A stretch of 64,000 nucleotides of DNA from Quillaja saponaria (lineage: Eukaryota; Streptophyta; Magnoliopsida; Fabales; Quillajaceae). The stretch is from the NCBI GenBank assembly GCA_029379385.1, contig CM055612.1, forward strand, positions 2,046,001-2,110,000. The letters are read 5' to 3'. Shown here in pieces: positions 38,408-50,900 of the stretch. The translations under genes and the position numbers were made by a program. The notes beneath the pieces were generated by a model. That model was given only the letters and a program-made list of their open reading frames with translations. It did not search any database and had not been told where the DNA came from. How positions within the stretch are numbered: the stretch's first letter is position 1; each line of letters begins with the position of its first letter.

Positions 38408-40476
38408 TCAACACATAGAGGAATTAAAGTTTCCAGCAAAGACCTGAAAAGATGGCTGAAAACTTGATGAGCTAAAAGAAGTATTAATATTTGTCACTGA
38501 AGGTACGCTAACAGGTTGATTTGAGATGGTGCATTGTTTTGGAAGATTACAAGCAGATTGCATAAAGTTTTCAATAGGCTCCGATAATTTGACAATTCCT
38601 CTGCTAGAACTCTGAATTCCATTGCCCTCATCAAAATTCAATCCTGTCTGAGGCAATATGATAGGCTGCAGTGCTCCTGGTAAGCACATTGGATGCAAGC
38701 TCAATCCATTTCTCATTGATAACATCTGCAAATTGCATACTCATTGACACACGTAAATCAAAAGTGGTAACATCAAAAGACAACAACTTAAAAGCCAAAC
38801 TATTCAGCTATTTGCTCAATTGGCAGCTGTTAGCATATTTAAATTATAACAAAGGCACACAAATGTTAGTGGAATTCAAAGCACTCTGAAGACAACATTT
38901 ATTTGACGAATTTTAGACAACAGTAAAAGAATCTGTTCACTAGTGGTTTTGTGTTATATGGCTACAAAAATTTCAAAAATTCAAAGCAGTGAGCAATGGG
39001 AACCAAACAAACATTCAGTAGTTTTCTCCTGTTCTATTTACAGAGTCATCGATAGATTTTGCTAAGTGAAGCAGTCCTCAAGATGAAGTAACAAATTTTA
39101 AGCCATTGCTGTTAGTTCTCAAATAGGCTTTCAAATGTGCAACTGTTCAGCTAAAGTGAAATATAGTAGTTCTGCTTGGAAAGATTATTCTCATTACTTC
39201 TGATAATCATGTTCTCAAGCTACTTTTATTTAGCAATTTACAGAAACCAATATTCATCTGATATGCATTGTTTCATATGGCTATGCCTTCAACAATCATC
39301 AGACTCGGTTTATGATAAGGACAAAAGCAACTGATTTTTTGGGGGCTTAGGCTGAAGCTATCAACCAGTTACCAGATTATTAAGTTCAATCCTCCCAAAA
39401 GCTTGAAAAAATAGTTACAGCTTAAACCAAACAGCATAAATCAGAATAGTTGTCAAAGGAAAATAAACTCACTTGTACTTGAAGCTGAAGCTGCTTTAAA
39501 TATTCGATTGCTTCATCAAGCATGGAAGCTTTGTCCGTCTATGAAGAAGAAATTTTAGAATATAATAATTTTTTAAATGAAATACAAAAGTAGAAAAAGT
39601 TTTGTAGATACCTTGTTAGAATTTGGAATAAGGTTTTGCAGGGCTTTGAGTTTCTCGTTGATCCTACTTCTCCTTCTCTGCGCAGGCATGAAAGGAACAT
39701 TATCAACGAAAAGATTAAGAATCCATAATGCACAAATTAAAATTACTATCCATATTTGAAACGTTGAAAATTGATATAGGACCTTTTCCGACAAGTTATG
39801 GACCTCAACAGCTCTAGTCCTCTTGGATGAAGTGCGTGGCAGCACTGGCTTTGATGGAAGCTCTAACGTATCGGGATCCTTCTAAGAATTTACCCACACA
39901 CATATTAAGCACTGATTAGAAGAAATCCCTGTGTTACTGAACAAAAGAAAACAGTGAATTGTCCAAAATTACACCAAAAATGTCATTTTGAATTTTCAGC
40001 ATCACTGTAGAACCGATATCATTATCTCTTACTGGTCTAAGATAGAGTCGAATTACCTCGTTATGAGAAGTGAAATTCACTGAGGAAATTCTACTTTCTT
40101 TCAAAGAAGTGTTCGCATCAGAATCATCAACAGCAGCTGAAAAAAATGGATTTTCCCGGCTTTCATTCACATCGACTGTACCGTAATCAAATGGACCAGA
40201 AAAATTGAAACTAGAGGACGAATCAACAGCAGTATCCAAACCAGAAGCCGAGTTTCCCGTCGTCTCTAACTCGGAATGGTTCATCAATTGGCCAAACCTG
40301 CAGTGACAAGCCCTAGGAAGAGGCTCCAGTGGTAAGTGCTCGGTCTTCAAGCTGGTCATACATGAAGAGGACGAGGTGTAGAGAAGTTGGTTAAAACAGG
40401 TAGAGACATCTTCGGAATCATGAACTAGGCCGGTGCCGGTGACTGAAGATGGAGGCGTTCCGTACATGGCCGCCAT
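38408..40476 (-). CDS. SPATULA/ALCATRAZ-type bHLH transcription factor
   Basis: Five coding exons, all of whole codons: 40057-40476, 39783-39881, 39612-39677, 39473-39538 and 38408-38725. They give 322 residues. The bHLH region reads KRTRAVEVHNLSEK, then RRRSRINEKLKALQNLIPNS, then [20 protein letters not shown], with the E-box contact set His, Glu and Arg all present. It is followed by the SPT/ALC-specific MLSMRNGLSLHPMCLPG. The N-terminal part (MAAMYGTPPS...) is acidic and Ser-rich. A Met at 40512 is in frame, but CTTTTTTCAG just before GCAGG at 40492 suggests a leader intron, so the Met at 40476 is preferred. SPT and ALC act in the nucleus in carpel-margin and fruit development, and SPT pairs with HECATE proteins. 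I cannot decide between SPT and ALC. Confidence 0.9.
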
Positions 40477-42309
40477 TACTAGAGGACCTGCCTGAAAAAG
40501 ATGAAATGACAAGGAGAGAATAATCAGAAGCTAAAAGTAAAAGGCTTTGGTTGAATCTTCGCGATTGCACAAAAAATCTGTCTCTTCTCAAATTCAGACT
40601 TTTGCTTTCTCTGTTCTTCTTCTCTGTCTTTCTTTCCAATTAATCTTTAATAATGTGGTTTTCAACTTGATTTTCGAGATTGAATTTCAATTACTCTCCC
40701 GCCCTAGTTACGGTTCTATATTTTTTGTTTTCTTTCTTTTTTAAGTTTCATACCCCTCAATTAGGTTTTCCTCATACACTCTATTTTTAAAATTTTATTT
40801 TTTTTCTCTTATAAATAAAAGCTTTTTTCTTCGAAAAAGAAGTTATGTTTATGTAAAAAGGAAAAGGCATAAAACGGAAAAAAAGTTAAAAGTAAGAAAA
40901 TCATTAGCTATAGCTAACTACTGTTAAGCCAAATCATATACATATAGATTATACTTATTGGTTTTATTCAAATGAGTTTGTTTTACTAACTTCCTTTGGT
41001 TTTAAAACTTAAAAATAAAGTTTTTAATTATATTTTTAATTTTTAAAATATTTAACTAAAAATTTATTAGTTTACTTATACCAGAACTGACAGAAAGTGA
41101 CATAATGTAACAAATATATATAAATATGATCTCTAATCATATGATGTATAACGTTATTATTAAGTTAAATTTGATAATGAGTAAAAATAATAACCACATT
41201 GCATAATTTTTAAAATATAAAGATGTTATTTTAATTTTTTGAATTATAAAAACTAGTCTTAAATTAAGTCAAGACTAAAAATAATTATTATAAGTAAGTA
41301 TATTACATCTTAAACTCAATATTATTTAATGTATAACCTATTAATTGTGAAAAAAAAAATTAATTTTCAAATATTATAATTAATATATTTAAACAAGTGA
41401 TTTAAAAACAACTCCTAAAAAACAAAAAATCCTTTATAGAAATTTCTATTTTCAAATATTATTTCAACCCTAAGGAGGAAGGACACCCAAAAGCCAAAAG
41501 ACTAATCGAGTAATTTATTATTTTCTGGACAGGAAAATAAAGCCAAACATCTATCACCATCTTCCCCGTCCTATCCATCCATACGGCCAGCAAACACAAT
41601 TTATTACGGAACCGATTTTTGTGAAATCCCCAAAGGCAACTTTTAGAGGCTTGCTAGCAAATTAATACCCTCAATAAATCAATGCACTACAACAATTGTC
41701 AACTTTTACAAAAAATAGTTGTTTGCTTAGTTGCTGCAACAACGTGGGTGTACCAAAGTAGCAGAGAACTTGCTAACCCGCCACCCCCCTTCCTCCATCT
41801 AAAACCTACGTGAGCATTGTTTCCAGACCAATTTGTATGTCAACCTGCACATTCAGACCAGGAAACTCGTAGCAGTATTGTCCCACAGGCTTTAATAGAC
41901 CATTTCTACGTGTCTAGAAGGGAAAAATGTCATTTACTTAAGTCATTTAATGATGAATTCTGAAGCAGTCATTTATAAGACAAGAACAAAACAAAATCTG
42001 ACACGAAACTATCTAACGAAATTTTCAATAAAGACCCTAAACCAGGCACTCATCACCAATAAGAAAAGTAGGGGCAAGTTTTGCTTCCTTCTTCCATACC
42101 AATTATCTGTCACCTCGTTCAGGAGATCATTGCCTTAAATAAAATATTTATTCACGTATATCTCCCAAACTGGTGCAAGGTACAAGGCAACGCATAAAGC
42201 ACCATGGAAATGGAATCTCAATAAACAAGAACCGGCAAGACAATTTTGCATGCCAATCTCTTTATCTACCATCTTTCCTGAGAGGGAATACCATCACTGA
42301 AGGATCTAC
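40477..42309. other. Promoter of the SPT-like gene and 3' flank of the RING gene
   Basis: AT-rich DNA. A probable untranslated first exon of the bHLH gene lies around 40540-40640, judged from the acceptor next to its first coding exon. No other gene was recognised. Confidence 0.4.
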
Positions 42310-45300
42310 TCATGTTGCCAACCCCGTTGTCTTACAAATGGGGCAGAGATTCTTCTGCGTTAGCCACTGTTTAATACAGATGCTGTGGAAATCGTGCCCA
42401 CAATCAAGCGATCCAATATCTTCTCCATCATTGTACTCTTCCTGCATAGGATAGACAACAATTTTCAAGTGATCACTTGAGGCATGTGTTATGTGCATTA
42501 AGGTGTGCGCATGTGCACCCAATAGATGGGACTACAGTAGTCAGCCAGTCAGGTTACCTGACAAATGCAGCAGGGTTCTGCCTCAAGTTGAGATCCTATT
42601 TCAACAGAATGCTTCTTCTGTTTCAGGCGACTTAATATAGTTTCCTCAGTCAATCCAGTACTTACATTTCCAATGCTGCTCCTCCAGAGCCAATAACTCC
42701 TACATTTTCAAGATTGTACAACAATAAACTTGTTTTTAGAATGAAGCAAATAACCTTGTCTTAAAATGGAAGAAAAACAAGAGATTGCAAGTATCTATGC
42801 AAAATTGCAACTTTCTACCTCATAAGACATGTTATCGACATCGAGCCGCATATCCCTGTGCCTATCATGGATATCAGCCATCCCAGAAAATACTGAGTGG
42901 TCAAGGATCATGACATCCTGTTACAACATGAAACCAGAAATGTTACATAACTAGTTCTCTAATAAATAAATAAAATGAGAATCTCAAGCCGTCAAGCCCT
43001 TGCTATTTTTTATGATAGTATACTTATTCGATGTGATCCGCTTTTCTGATTGTTCTCCATCTTTTTTCATTTCTGCACTTAACAGCGCCTGATTACTTCC
43101 TTCTAGGTTATTATTTACAATTGATTGCCAGGTAGCAGACGGATGTAATTATAATTTTATACCTTTCGGAATGTAACTGTGAGTTACCAGGAAGATTGGA
43201 GATTAATTAATTTGAGGGATAAACTGTCAGCCTATTGTTCTCAATTCAACCCACAAAATCTGGTCACTGTGACAACAATCTTATCGACTTATACCATCCC
43301 TTCAACAATATTATGTGAAAATCACGATTGACAAACATATATAGCTCACACTTATCTTGCCAGCAAAAGTTTAGTCAACATGTATTCTTTGTCAATTTAA
43401 AAGTCTAACCTCGATTCGCAAGCTCTCACCCCTGCGCATGAGACCCAAAACATTGCGAATCTGCTTAACAAAATAAAAAGAACATGTTAGCTCCAGGTGA
43501 ACAGTTGTTCCTCATGGCAAGTCAAAGTTTACAACCCTAAGGTATATTGTGGTAAAAGAGAAATCAGAAGTATCACATGTAAATCCATGAAAATGTTCTA
43601 TAAAACTAATCATATACATCATTTGGATTAAGTATACTTTTTCCTACATTAAGCTAACACTGGCATCTGTGCGTGCATACATGAATTAAATAAAAACCAC
43701 TTCACAACTGCAGCAAACCAACAACCAACAAGGTTGTAATTACTTGAAAGTTTGTCTTTAGACTTAGTGTCTAAAGTTGCACCAGGAATGTGTAGCCCAT
43801 AGTTTCAAGTTAATGCTACAGGCACCAAAATTTTCCAAAAAAATCTTGCTCAATTACATGGTTAGCTGTTATGGTTATACTAACAATATGCTTTGTGCAA
43901 CCAAGGGTGTGGATGGTGAGTGAGTATGACACAAATGGCTGGCTCAATTCTCATTGATTCTCACATAACTAGTAGGAAGATTTTTGTATGACTTTTAGTA
44001 CAAATGGCATATTCTTAATTTCTTTTTAAAATTTTAAATAACTAGAACAAATATCTGTATGAGAAGAGAAGAGGATACATCTGAACAAGCATTAGATAAT
44101 GAAAGAAAAACAGGAGGCATCTCCATGCTTCAAAAAATGGACTTAACTTATCGTAACTTTGAAATAAAACATAAAAGCCACATCAGAGAGTTAATACATA
44201 CCTCAGATACAAGTCTGCTACTTCCTTCGCCACCAGCAGCCAATGTTCGTAACGGATAGGGAATGCCCAATTCACCATCACCTTGCCTCTCCATCCATGA
44301 TGATGATCTTGGCAGTGCCTGATAATGTCTCTGGTTACCAGTTCCAGACGATAGCACCCTCTCTTGAGATGAAGCAGTACGATTTTGTAAAGGAGAATAG
44401 CTACTGTTCTGAACTCCAGCCTCAGATCCGGAAGAAAACAATGAACGACGAACATATTCAGATAATCTCCGTGGATTTTGTGTAGGACTGGGACGAGGAA
44501 CCCATGTTGGGGAAGGTGATGGATGACTAGCTGAGCTTGACCCAGTCCGAGATGAAGAAGCAACATTTCCTGAAAAATTCATGTTTCTACCATTTGAAGT
44601 TCTAATGGCTGGATTTCGAGCCAAATTTCGTAAATCAGTTGCAGGTATAAATATTGGGTGTTCCATAATGTTTCCTGTCATACTTCTAGAGCTTGCTTCC
44701 TCACGCGTTAAAGTATCCCTATCTCCAGAAACAACTGAACTTGATGGATGGCCAGATCTTGAGCTAGAACCCCCGCTCCATCTAAATGATTGCATATTTG
44801 TTGGTAAAGCAGGAACTTGGATTACAACTGGCTGGCTTTGAGGTATTGTAGTATCAACTGCTGGAGCTGACCTGAATTCCAGAGAGTGATCAACAGGAAG
44901 AAGTCTTTGCGACATCAGAGAAGCCGAACCACTGGAATTCCTAATAGAACTCCCAGTTGAGAATGCAGCAGGAATAACGGCATCTTGTTGACTCGAGGGG
45001 TTTATCCTCAGACGGAAATTTCTACGGTATCTTTCTGAGCTTCCTGCAAAACTTGAATCAGGAACGCTGTCAAGTGAATCTTCTCTCACACTTAGTCCAA
45101 GTCTAGCATTTACCCGTTCTGATGACTCAGACACACTTGAACTGCTTCCTGCATTATCTTGAGCATGAACAGCACGCCAAGCACTACCATCCATATGATA
45201 ACCATAGCCAGAACTTCCACTAATAGATGACTGTCCAATATTTCCTTCAACGGCCTTTCTTTTACGAGATACACGCCGAGCCTCGAATGAAGAACCTGGT

Positions 45301-45917
45301 CTGCCATCATTATCTTCCACTAAGAATCCATTACTTCCCGAAGGAAGGACAAAAGGGCTGGAACCAACAGCAGGTGGAATCCTCTCATTTACTGATCCAC
45401 TAGACTTGTGCAAATTAAGATGTTCCATGCCTTGACTATTATCACCATTATTAAACATAAAACTTGCATTTAAGTTGATATTCTGCGGAACTGCATCAGT
45501 GTTGGAGCTTTGCATAAAGAGAGGGCTTGCACTGGCATTTTCTTGAGAAAGAATATTAGTTGGTTCATAGCGCCTCTCTTCTAGCCTTGGACCAGCTCTG
45601 GTGCAAGCATTCGCCGAAGATGACCATCCAAGTTCTGCTTTCTGCTCATTATGGTTGGTCCCAGTCAGTGTATTACTTGAACTAGGCTCACCTAAGCTCC
45701 ATCCGCCAAAGTTTTGCCATTCATGACTCATGGAGTTCACGTAAGATGTATTCATGTCACTGGCTGAAAGCATATCATCAGGTATACGGTGTTCTGCAGG
45801 ATTCCGCATAGTATTCCAGAAAATCTGCTGATCTATAGTAGCATTATTTGTTGCAGACCCATGATCAAATTCTATGGTATCAGGCAAGGAACCAATAGTA
45901 CCCCTCTGCCCTTGCAT
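42310..45917 (-). CDS. MBR/RHG1A-type RING-H2 E3 ubiquitin ligase, frame broken before the RING
   Basis: Five coding exons: 44202-45917, 43410-43460, 42819-42917, 42558-42699 and 42310-42441. The start MQGQRGTIGSLPDTIEFD is the family start; upstream in-frame codons are leader sequence. A long disordered Ser/Asn-rich part (about 570 residues) carries a KRK nuclear-type signal. It is followed by conserved IRNVLGLMRRGE, DVMILDHSVFSG and ELLALEE, then a C3H2C3 RING split by an intron: CCICQ in exon 4, with LDCGHDFHSICIKQW and CPICK in exon 5. Exon 4 has 142 bases, whereas 141 keep the frame. One extra base near 42677 turns the conserved LEERIGNV into LEEQHWK and leads to a stop before the RING. 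The other exons are in phase. Arabidopsis MBR1/2 promote Mediator25 turnover and flowering; that role is inferred only by family. Confidence 0.88.
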
Positions 45918-48900
45918 TGGGGCTTTTATCAATTTTCTTATTTGATATAAGAAAATATTTTGAAGAAATACCTCAATGAAGCAGCAAATCACGCATAAGT
46001 TATGACGAATCTGAAATAACAGATGATAAAATAATCAAAGGCGTGTCCAAAATAACCTACTGACTTCATATGTTTATTTTAAATATTAACATCAAACTTC
46101 ATATGCTTGGACCCTAAACTTAATCTTCTCCTACATGCTTGAGTAAATTGTAAAATGCCAACATGTAACATTCATTATCTGTTGTGAATGTACCCATGCT
46201 AGTGCCATTCAGCTTAACAGTTGTTGAATGTGACAGTTGTTGAATGTGACAATGAAATGTTCTTTAACACGCTAAGGCTATAACAAATACTCTAAACTCA
46301 ATGTGGAACTCAAAATTAGGTCAAGCAAGCTCCTACTTAGGATACAAAACATGTAAATACATTTCCAAACATCAAACCACCAAATACCACCAATGCTGCA
46401 AACACTTCGAATCCTGCCTCATCTGATAGACTGTCCGACACCTACAGCATTTCAAGGCAACCAAACCAGAGAAGGAATGGCAACCCCCCCCCCCCCCCAA
46501 TTGAAAAGATCAAAACTCCCAAAACGCAACAAAGTCAACTCGATTTACAAAATGTAACATACAAATGAAACAAGGGTTTTTTTTCTTTTCCTCAAGATCG
46601 CCTCAGGCACTGACAGGGTCAAATCGGGATTGGAACCATTGAGCAAATCGTAGCTCGCATCGTCTTTAAATTAACCAATTTCCAAAATCACACCGCAAAT
46701 GAAATAACTAACAAAAAGATCATAACTTTGACACAAACCCTTGCAATTAGATAAGCGAATTAAATGTCAAAAAAAAAAAAAAGGAACAATAACGGAGAAA
46801 TAAAACTGCCTATCTCCCTAATCCTATTTATCTTATCAAAAAATGATAAGAAAATTAAAAAAAAAAAAAAAAAAAAGTAGGACTGCTCAACAAAACTTAC
46901 CCACCAGATGCAGTCCGATCTAACAGAGAGCCAAACCAGACGAACAATCCGCAGAAGAAAAAGGGAGAAGACCTTGTTGCTTTCGCTGCTTTATTTATTT
47001 TCCCCTTTCAATAAAGAGGCAAGAAAACAACACCCAGTGAGGAATGGAAGGGAGACAGAGCCTCTTGGGTGGTGGAGAATATGAGAATGAGATAGAGAGA
47101 TTAAACAAAAAAAAATTGTAGAAAGAGAGAGAGAGAGATTAAAGAGGACAGTAATCTTTAATTTACAAATAACCCATTAGAGAGAGAAAGAGAGAGGCAG
47201 AAGGAGTAATATAGTCATGCCCTCATAGGAAGTAGAGTAGCTCCAAACACAGAAACAAATAATATGACTAAAATTAAAAACAATAACAGCCAACTAATTA
47301 CCTATTAGTACATAGAGAGACCACGGAGGTTAGTGGCAAAACAAAAAGTGCCCTGTTTAATTTGTTTCGGTCTCCGTCTTTTTTTCTTTCCTTTTCTTTT
47401 TTTGCTAATAATTTCGGTCTCTGTCTTTGATTCTGATTTTTCTCAAAACCGGTTTCAATCTTTCTCTCCCTAACAAAAATTACTGTGCAAATAAAACAAA
47501 AAAGCGATGATAATAATACTGCTATATAAGAATACTAAAGACCCAGCTCGCAATGTGCGACTTAGGCAGCCCCACTCGCCCTTTGTTTCCATCTCCTTCA
47601 CGCCATGCACCTGCCTCCCCTTCTTTTTCTACTTCACCATCACATATTCACATGCCTTCCCATCAGTTCTTTTTGTGAGTTGGGCTGTAAAAGAAAAAAA
47701 AAAAAGAAAAAAAAGAAGGAAATTTATGATTGTACACGTGGTGAATTTGATTATATGGGACCCACATTAGGATGACTTAGATATCCTTTTATATGCACCT
47801 GAATCTGGGATATTAGTATTATTTTGATTTTGACTACCCCATAAATAGATTTATTTTCTTCCACCACAACCGCATGGTTGGAGGGGCATCAAAGCCTTGG
47901 GACATAATTTTAGTTTTAGGTGAGCTTTAAAACCAAATGGTATTTCCTCTTGGTTATGATGACAAAGGAACTTGTTCCACTTGTGTTTTGGTAGACAACT
48001 GGTTAAAACTTTGCTTAAAGGCGGTGTGAATACATAGACCTAATATGAAGACCCTGGTAAGGATCTTAGCAGCTTCTACCATTCCCTTTTCTATCTCTTG
48101 TTATTTTCTTTCCTATTTATAACTTAAAGGAGAGAAAGGGCCAAAAGTGTTGTCAGCTACAGCTACTTCATCATTTATCTATTTCAAACGGCGCTTTCCT
48201 AGTTTGCTTCCGTTCTTATACCAATTGTAAATTGTGGGCATTTTATTCCTCATGTACTTGGTCAAATTTTGTGCAACCTTTGTCACCCACTTTCCTTTTT
48301 CCTCTGGTTGCTTTGGTTTGCTTTCTTTTTCTTCTCATATTTAGTATTATTTTTGGCCACGAAAACAAGTTCAAATCTGTCCAAAATCCAAATGGATTGC
48401 TTTTATAACTGATTGCGTAACACAATAACAATAAAAAAATCAATACAACTTCAATAGGATAAGATTGTAGATTCCCCCACCAAAGCGACTATTAGAAATT
48501 TTCCAATCTTTTGACACCATTTCAGCTTACAAAATTATAAACTTCCGGCCCCTCTATGCTCTAGCATATACTTTTTGGATGGTTTCAGCCACGTATAAAG
48601 TCCGAAACAAAATTATAATTGGAACATTGGTGGAAAACATTGCCAGGCCTTTAGGTGATCGCAAGGCAGAAGTCACCTAGGTACGGGGGAGAGATGGTTG
48701 GCTATTAATAAGAGACCTAATTTATAGCTTAAAATCCTCCTCAGAGTAGTAGTTGCACTAAATGAATTTATTCATTATGGGGTGCAAAAGTAAGCAGCAG
48801 GACCCCAACATCGTGACGCACTAGCATCAGGCATGTGTATGCAGATGGGTGAAGGGTCAAGTGGTCTGTGTTGACAGCCTTGTGATAATCATGCACATGG

Positions 48901-50777
48901 AAATGTAATATTTCTGAAATTTTGATTAGAGCTAATCAGCTAAACAAAATGAAGAGCGACACGGGAAACGTAACTGCTGGAGAGACCAAGATTGCGTTAT
49001 ATCTGCCATAACCTGTGGCCATCACAAACTTTGCTATCCTCAAATAAAGCATGATCACCCAAAGAAACGTATACTTAAATAGACACAAGAAAATAAGACT
49101 TTTTCTCTAAAAGAATCAAGAATGGGACCAGCATATACAGGGCCAACAAATGGATGTAAACTTGGTGTGAATTTTTTTTAACCTTTAAAACACATGACTA
49201 ATAGAGCACACACATGTCCACCTTCTAAATTCACTGTCAAACAGCAAGCACAAGACTGAGGCTGACCAACAAATATATCAATCAGTTAAAAAGTTCAAGG
49301 TGGGAAACAATTCAGGGTACTATTTGTCAAATTAATATCTCTACGGTGGCCATTAACATTTTTAGGATTGTTTCTTTAGTGCCTTAGCAAGCCTTGTATA
49401 ATTTTCTTTGCATCAAGGCCAATTTGTCCTCGTCCTACATTCATATACCAGTAAACATTATTAATCATTAATGCTAAACATATGATGATGGGTCAACGCA
49501 CTTAAAACTCCAAAGATGGGAATTGGCAGGAAAAAAGAATAAGAGCAGCAGGAAGGACCATCCTCCCCACCATGTTTCTTGCATAAGCGAGATTTAGAAA
49601 TTATTGAGAAATTTATTGTCAAACCATATAATCTGCAATCCTGGTTCACATGTAAAACCAAACATGGACTTTCCATTTTACAAATCTAACTCCAGGCATT
49701 TATTCCTGTTATAATGCAATCAAACTCTCACAGAAAATTAACACCAAGTTAAACTGAAAAGTGAAAACATGAAAAAATAATGAGTTAAAGGTGCAGCAGA
49801 AATCCAGCCTCATCAACTTGTCTCAATTAGCTGCTTAACTTAGCCTCACGCCCTCATAAAAAATATTTTTTAAAAACAAAGATACCAGGTTCTGCTATCA
49901 ATTTATCACAAGATTCACAACACTTCAAACATGATATACAAACTACAAAGTAAACAATCTGTCATATGTTTCAGGGAAAAATAAAAAGAACTAATAAGCA
50001 TTCTTCAGACTTTTTCAGTAACAAGGATCACCGCAATAAGAGTTTCATAAACAGAAATATGCAATGCTACCACATGTTCAAGGTCCATTTAGAAAATTAC
50101 AAATTTAGCAAATATGATAAACAACTATACACTTTTCAAGATACAACACGAGTTTCTAGAGAACATTATTTCAAAGGATCATCTCCCATAACCTTCCTTT
50201 AGTAGTGATTAACTTGCAAATTCTTCACTTATAGGAGAAAGAGAATCAATTAGAACAGAAAAGAAACTATCAGATTTCCAAGTAGAAACTAAAAGCTTTG
50301 GATGCAACGGAATTAGGTTCAGAAATTAATACTATATAATTACTATCAATATTACATGTCCAACTTTTGGTGATAAAAACCAAAGAAGTTATTCAAATAA
50401 ATCAAATGCAGATAAGATACTGACCAAGAAGCCGTAACAAAACAGGGCCAAAAAACACAGACCTTTGTATATGCCATACAGCATGAAATAAGAAGCGATG
50501 TCACAGCCACCTCCTTATTTCGATCTGTCAAGATTTCTGGCTATTAACGGCAATACATATATCTCGAACATCTGATTGTCTTCTACATCATCAAATTAGG
50601 TGTAGGGATTTCTTTTGATTCACCCTCAGAACGTGATTTTTTCTGTTCTGGAATGCAATCATACGCAAATTGGGAACAATGGCCCATTTTGAAAACCAAA
50701 GGGGTTTAGCAAATTCTAGTAACTCAGATCCTAACAGATTAGGATTGGTAATGAGACATCTCTTCAAATCAACAACT
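45918..50777. other. Leader intron and promoter of the RING gene, then spacer
   Basis: Just upstream of the RING gene's ATG lies what appears to be a leader intron. A GA-rich stretch at about 46900-47200 probably holds the first untranslated exon and promoter. From 47250 to about 50770 no conserved gene was recognised. The right end is the 3' flank of the NAC gene. Confidence 0.4.
46484..46498. repeat. 15-base poly-C run
   Basis: An uninterrupted run of C in AT-rich DNA, in the probable leader intron of the RING gene. Long G/C homopolymers are rare in plant spacers and easily miscounted. Confidence 0.9.
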
Positions 50778-50892
50778 TCAATGTGTAAGATCATCAGACT
50801 TTATGTAGTCCTCCTCTAGAATAAAAGACAAATGCTGGGCTGTCATAGCTTCAGGAGTAGCATATCCAGACAACCTTCAGTCAGCACCACCC
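50778..50892 (-). pseudogene. Decayed tandem copy of the last NAC exon
   Basis: The reverse strand repeats the adjacent terminal exon of the NAC gene: RLSGYATPEAMTAQHLSFIL then EEDYIKSDDLTH and a TGA, against RLSGYADGEAITDQDLQFIV, EENYIELDDFTD and a TAA in the used copy. The shared stretch also covers the bases before the exon (GGTGGTGCT), but the acceptor CTCAG has become CTGACTG. The copy is therefore probably not spliced in. Its 31-codon frame is still open. Confidence 0.75.
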
Positions 50893-50900
50893 AGGACACT

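Noticed and set aside
44148..45992. Start of the RING gene at the far upstream Met (MICCFIEVFLQNIF)
   Set aside because: The family start is MQGQRG at 45917; the upstream codons are hydrophobic, AT-rich leader sequence.
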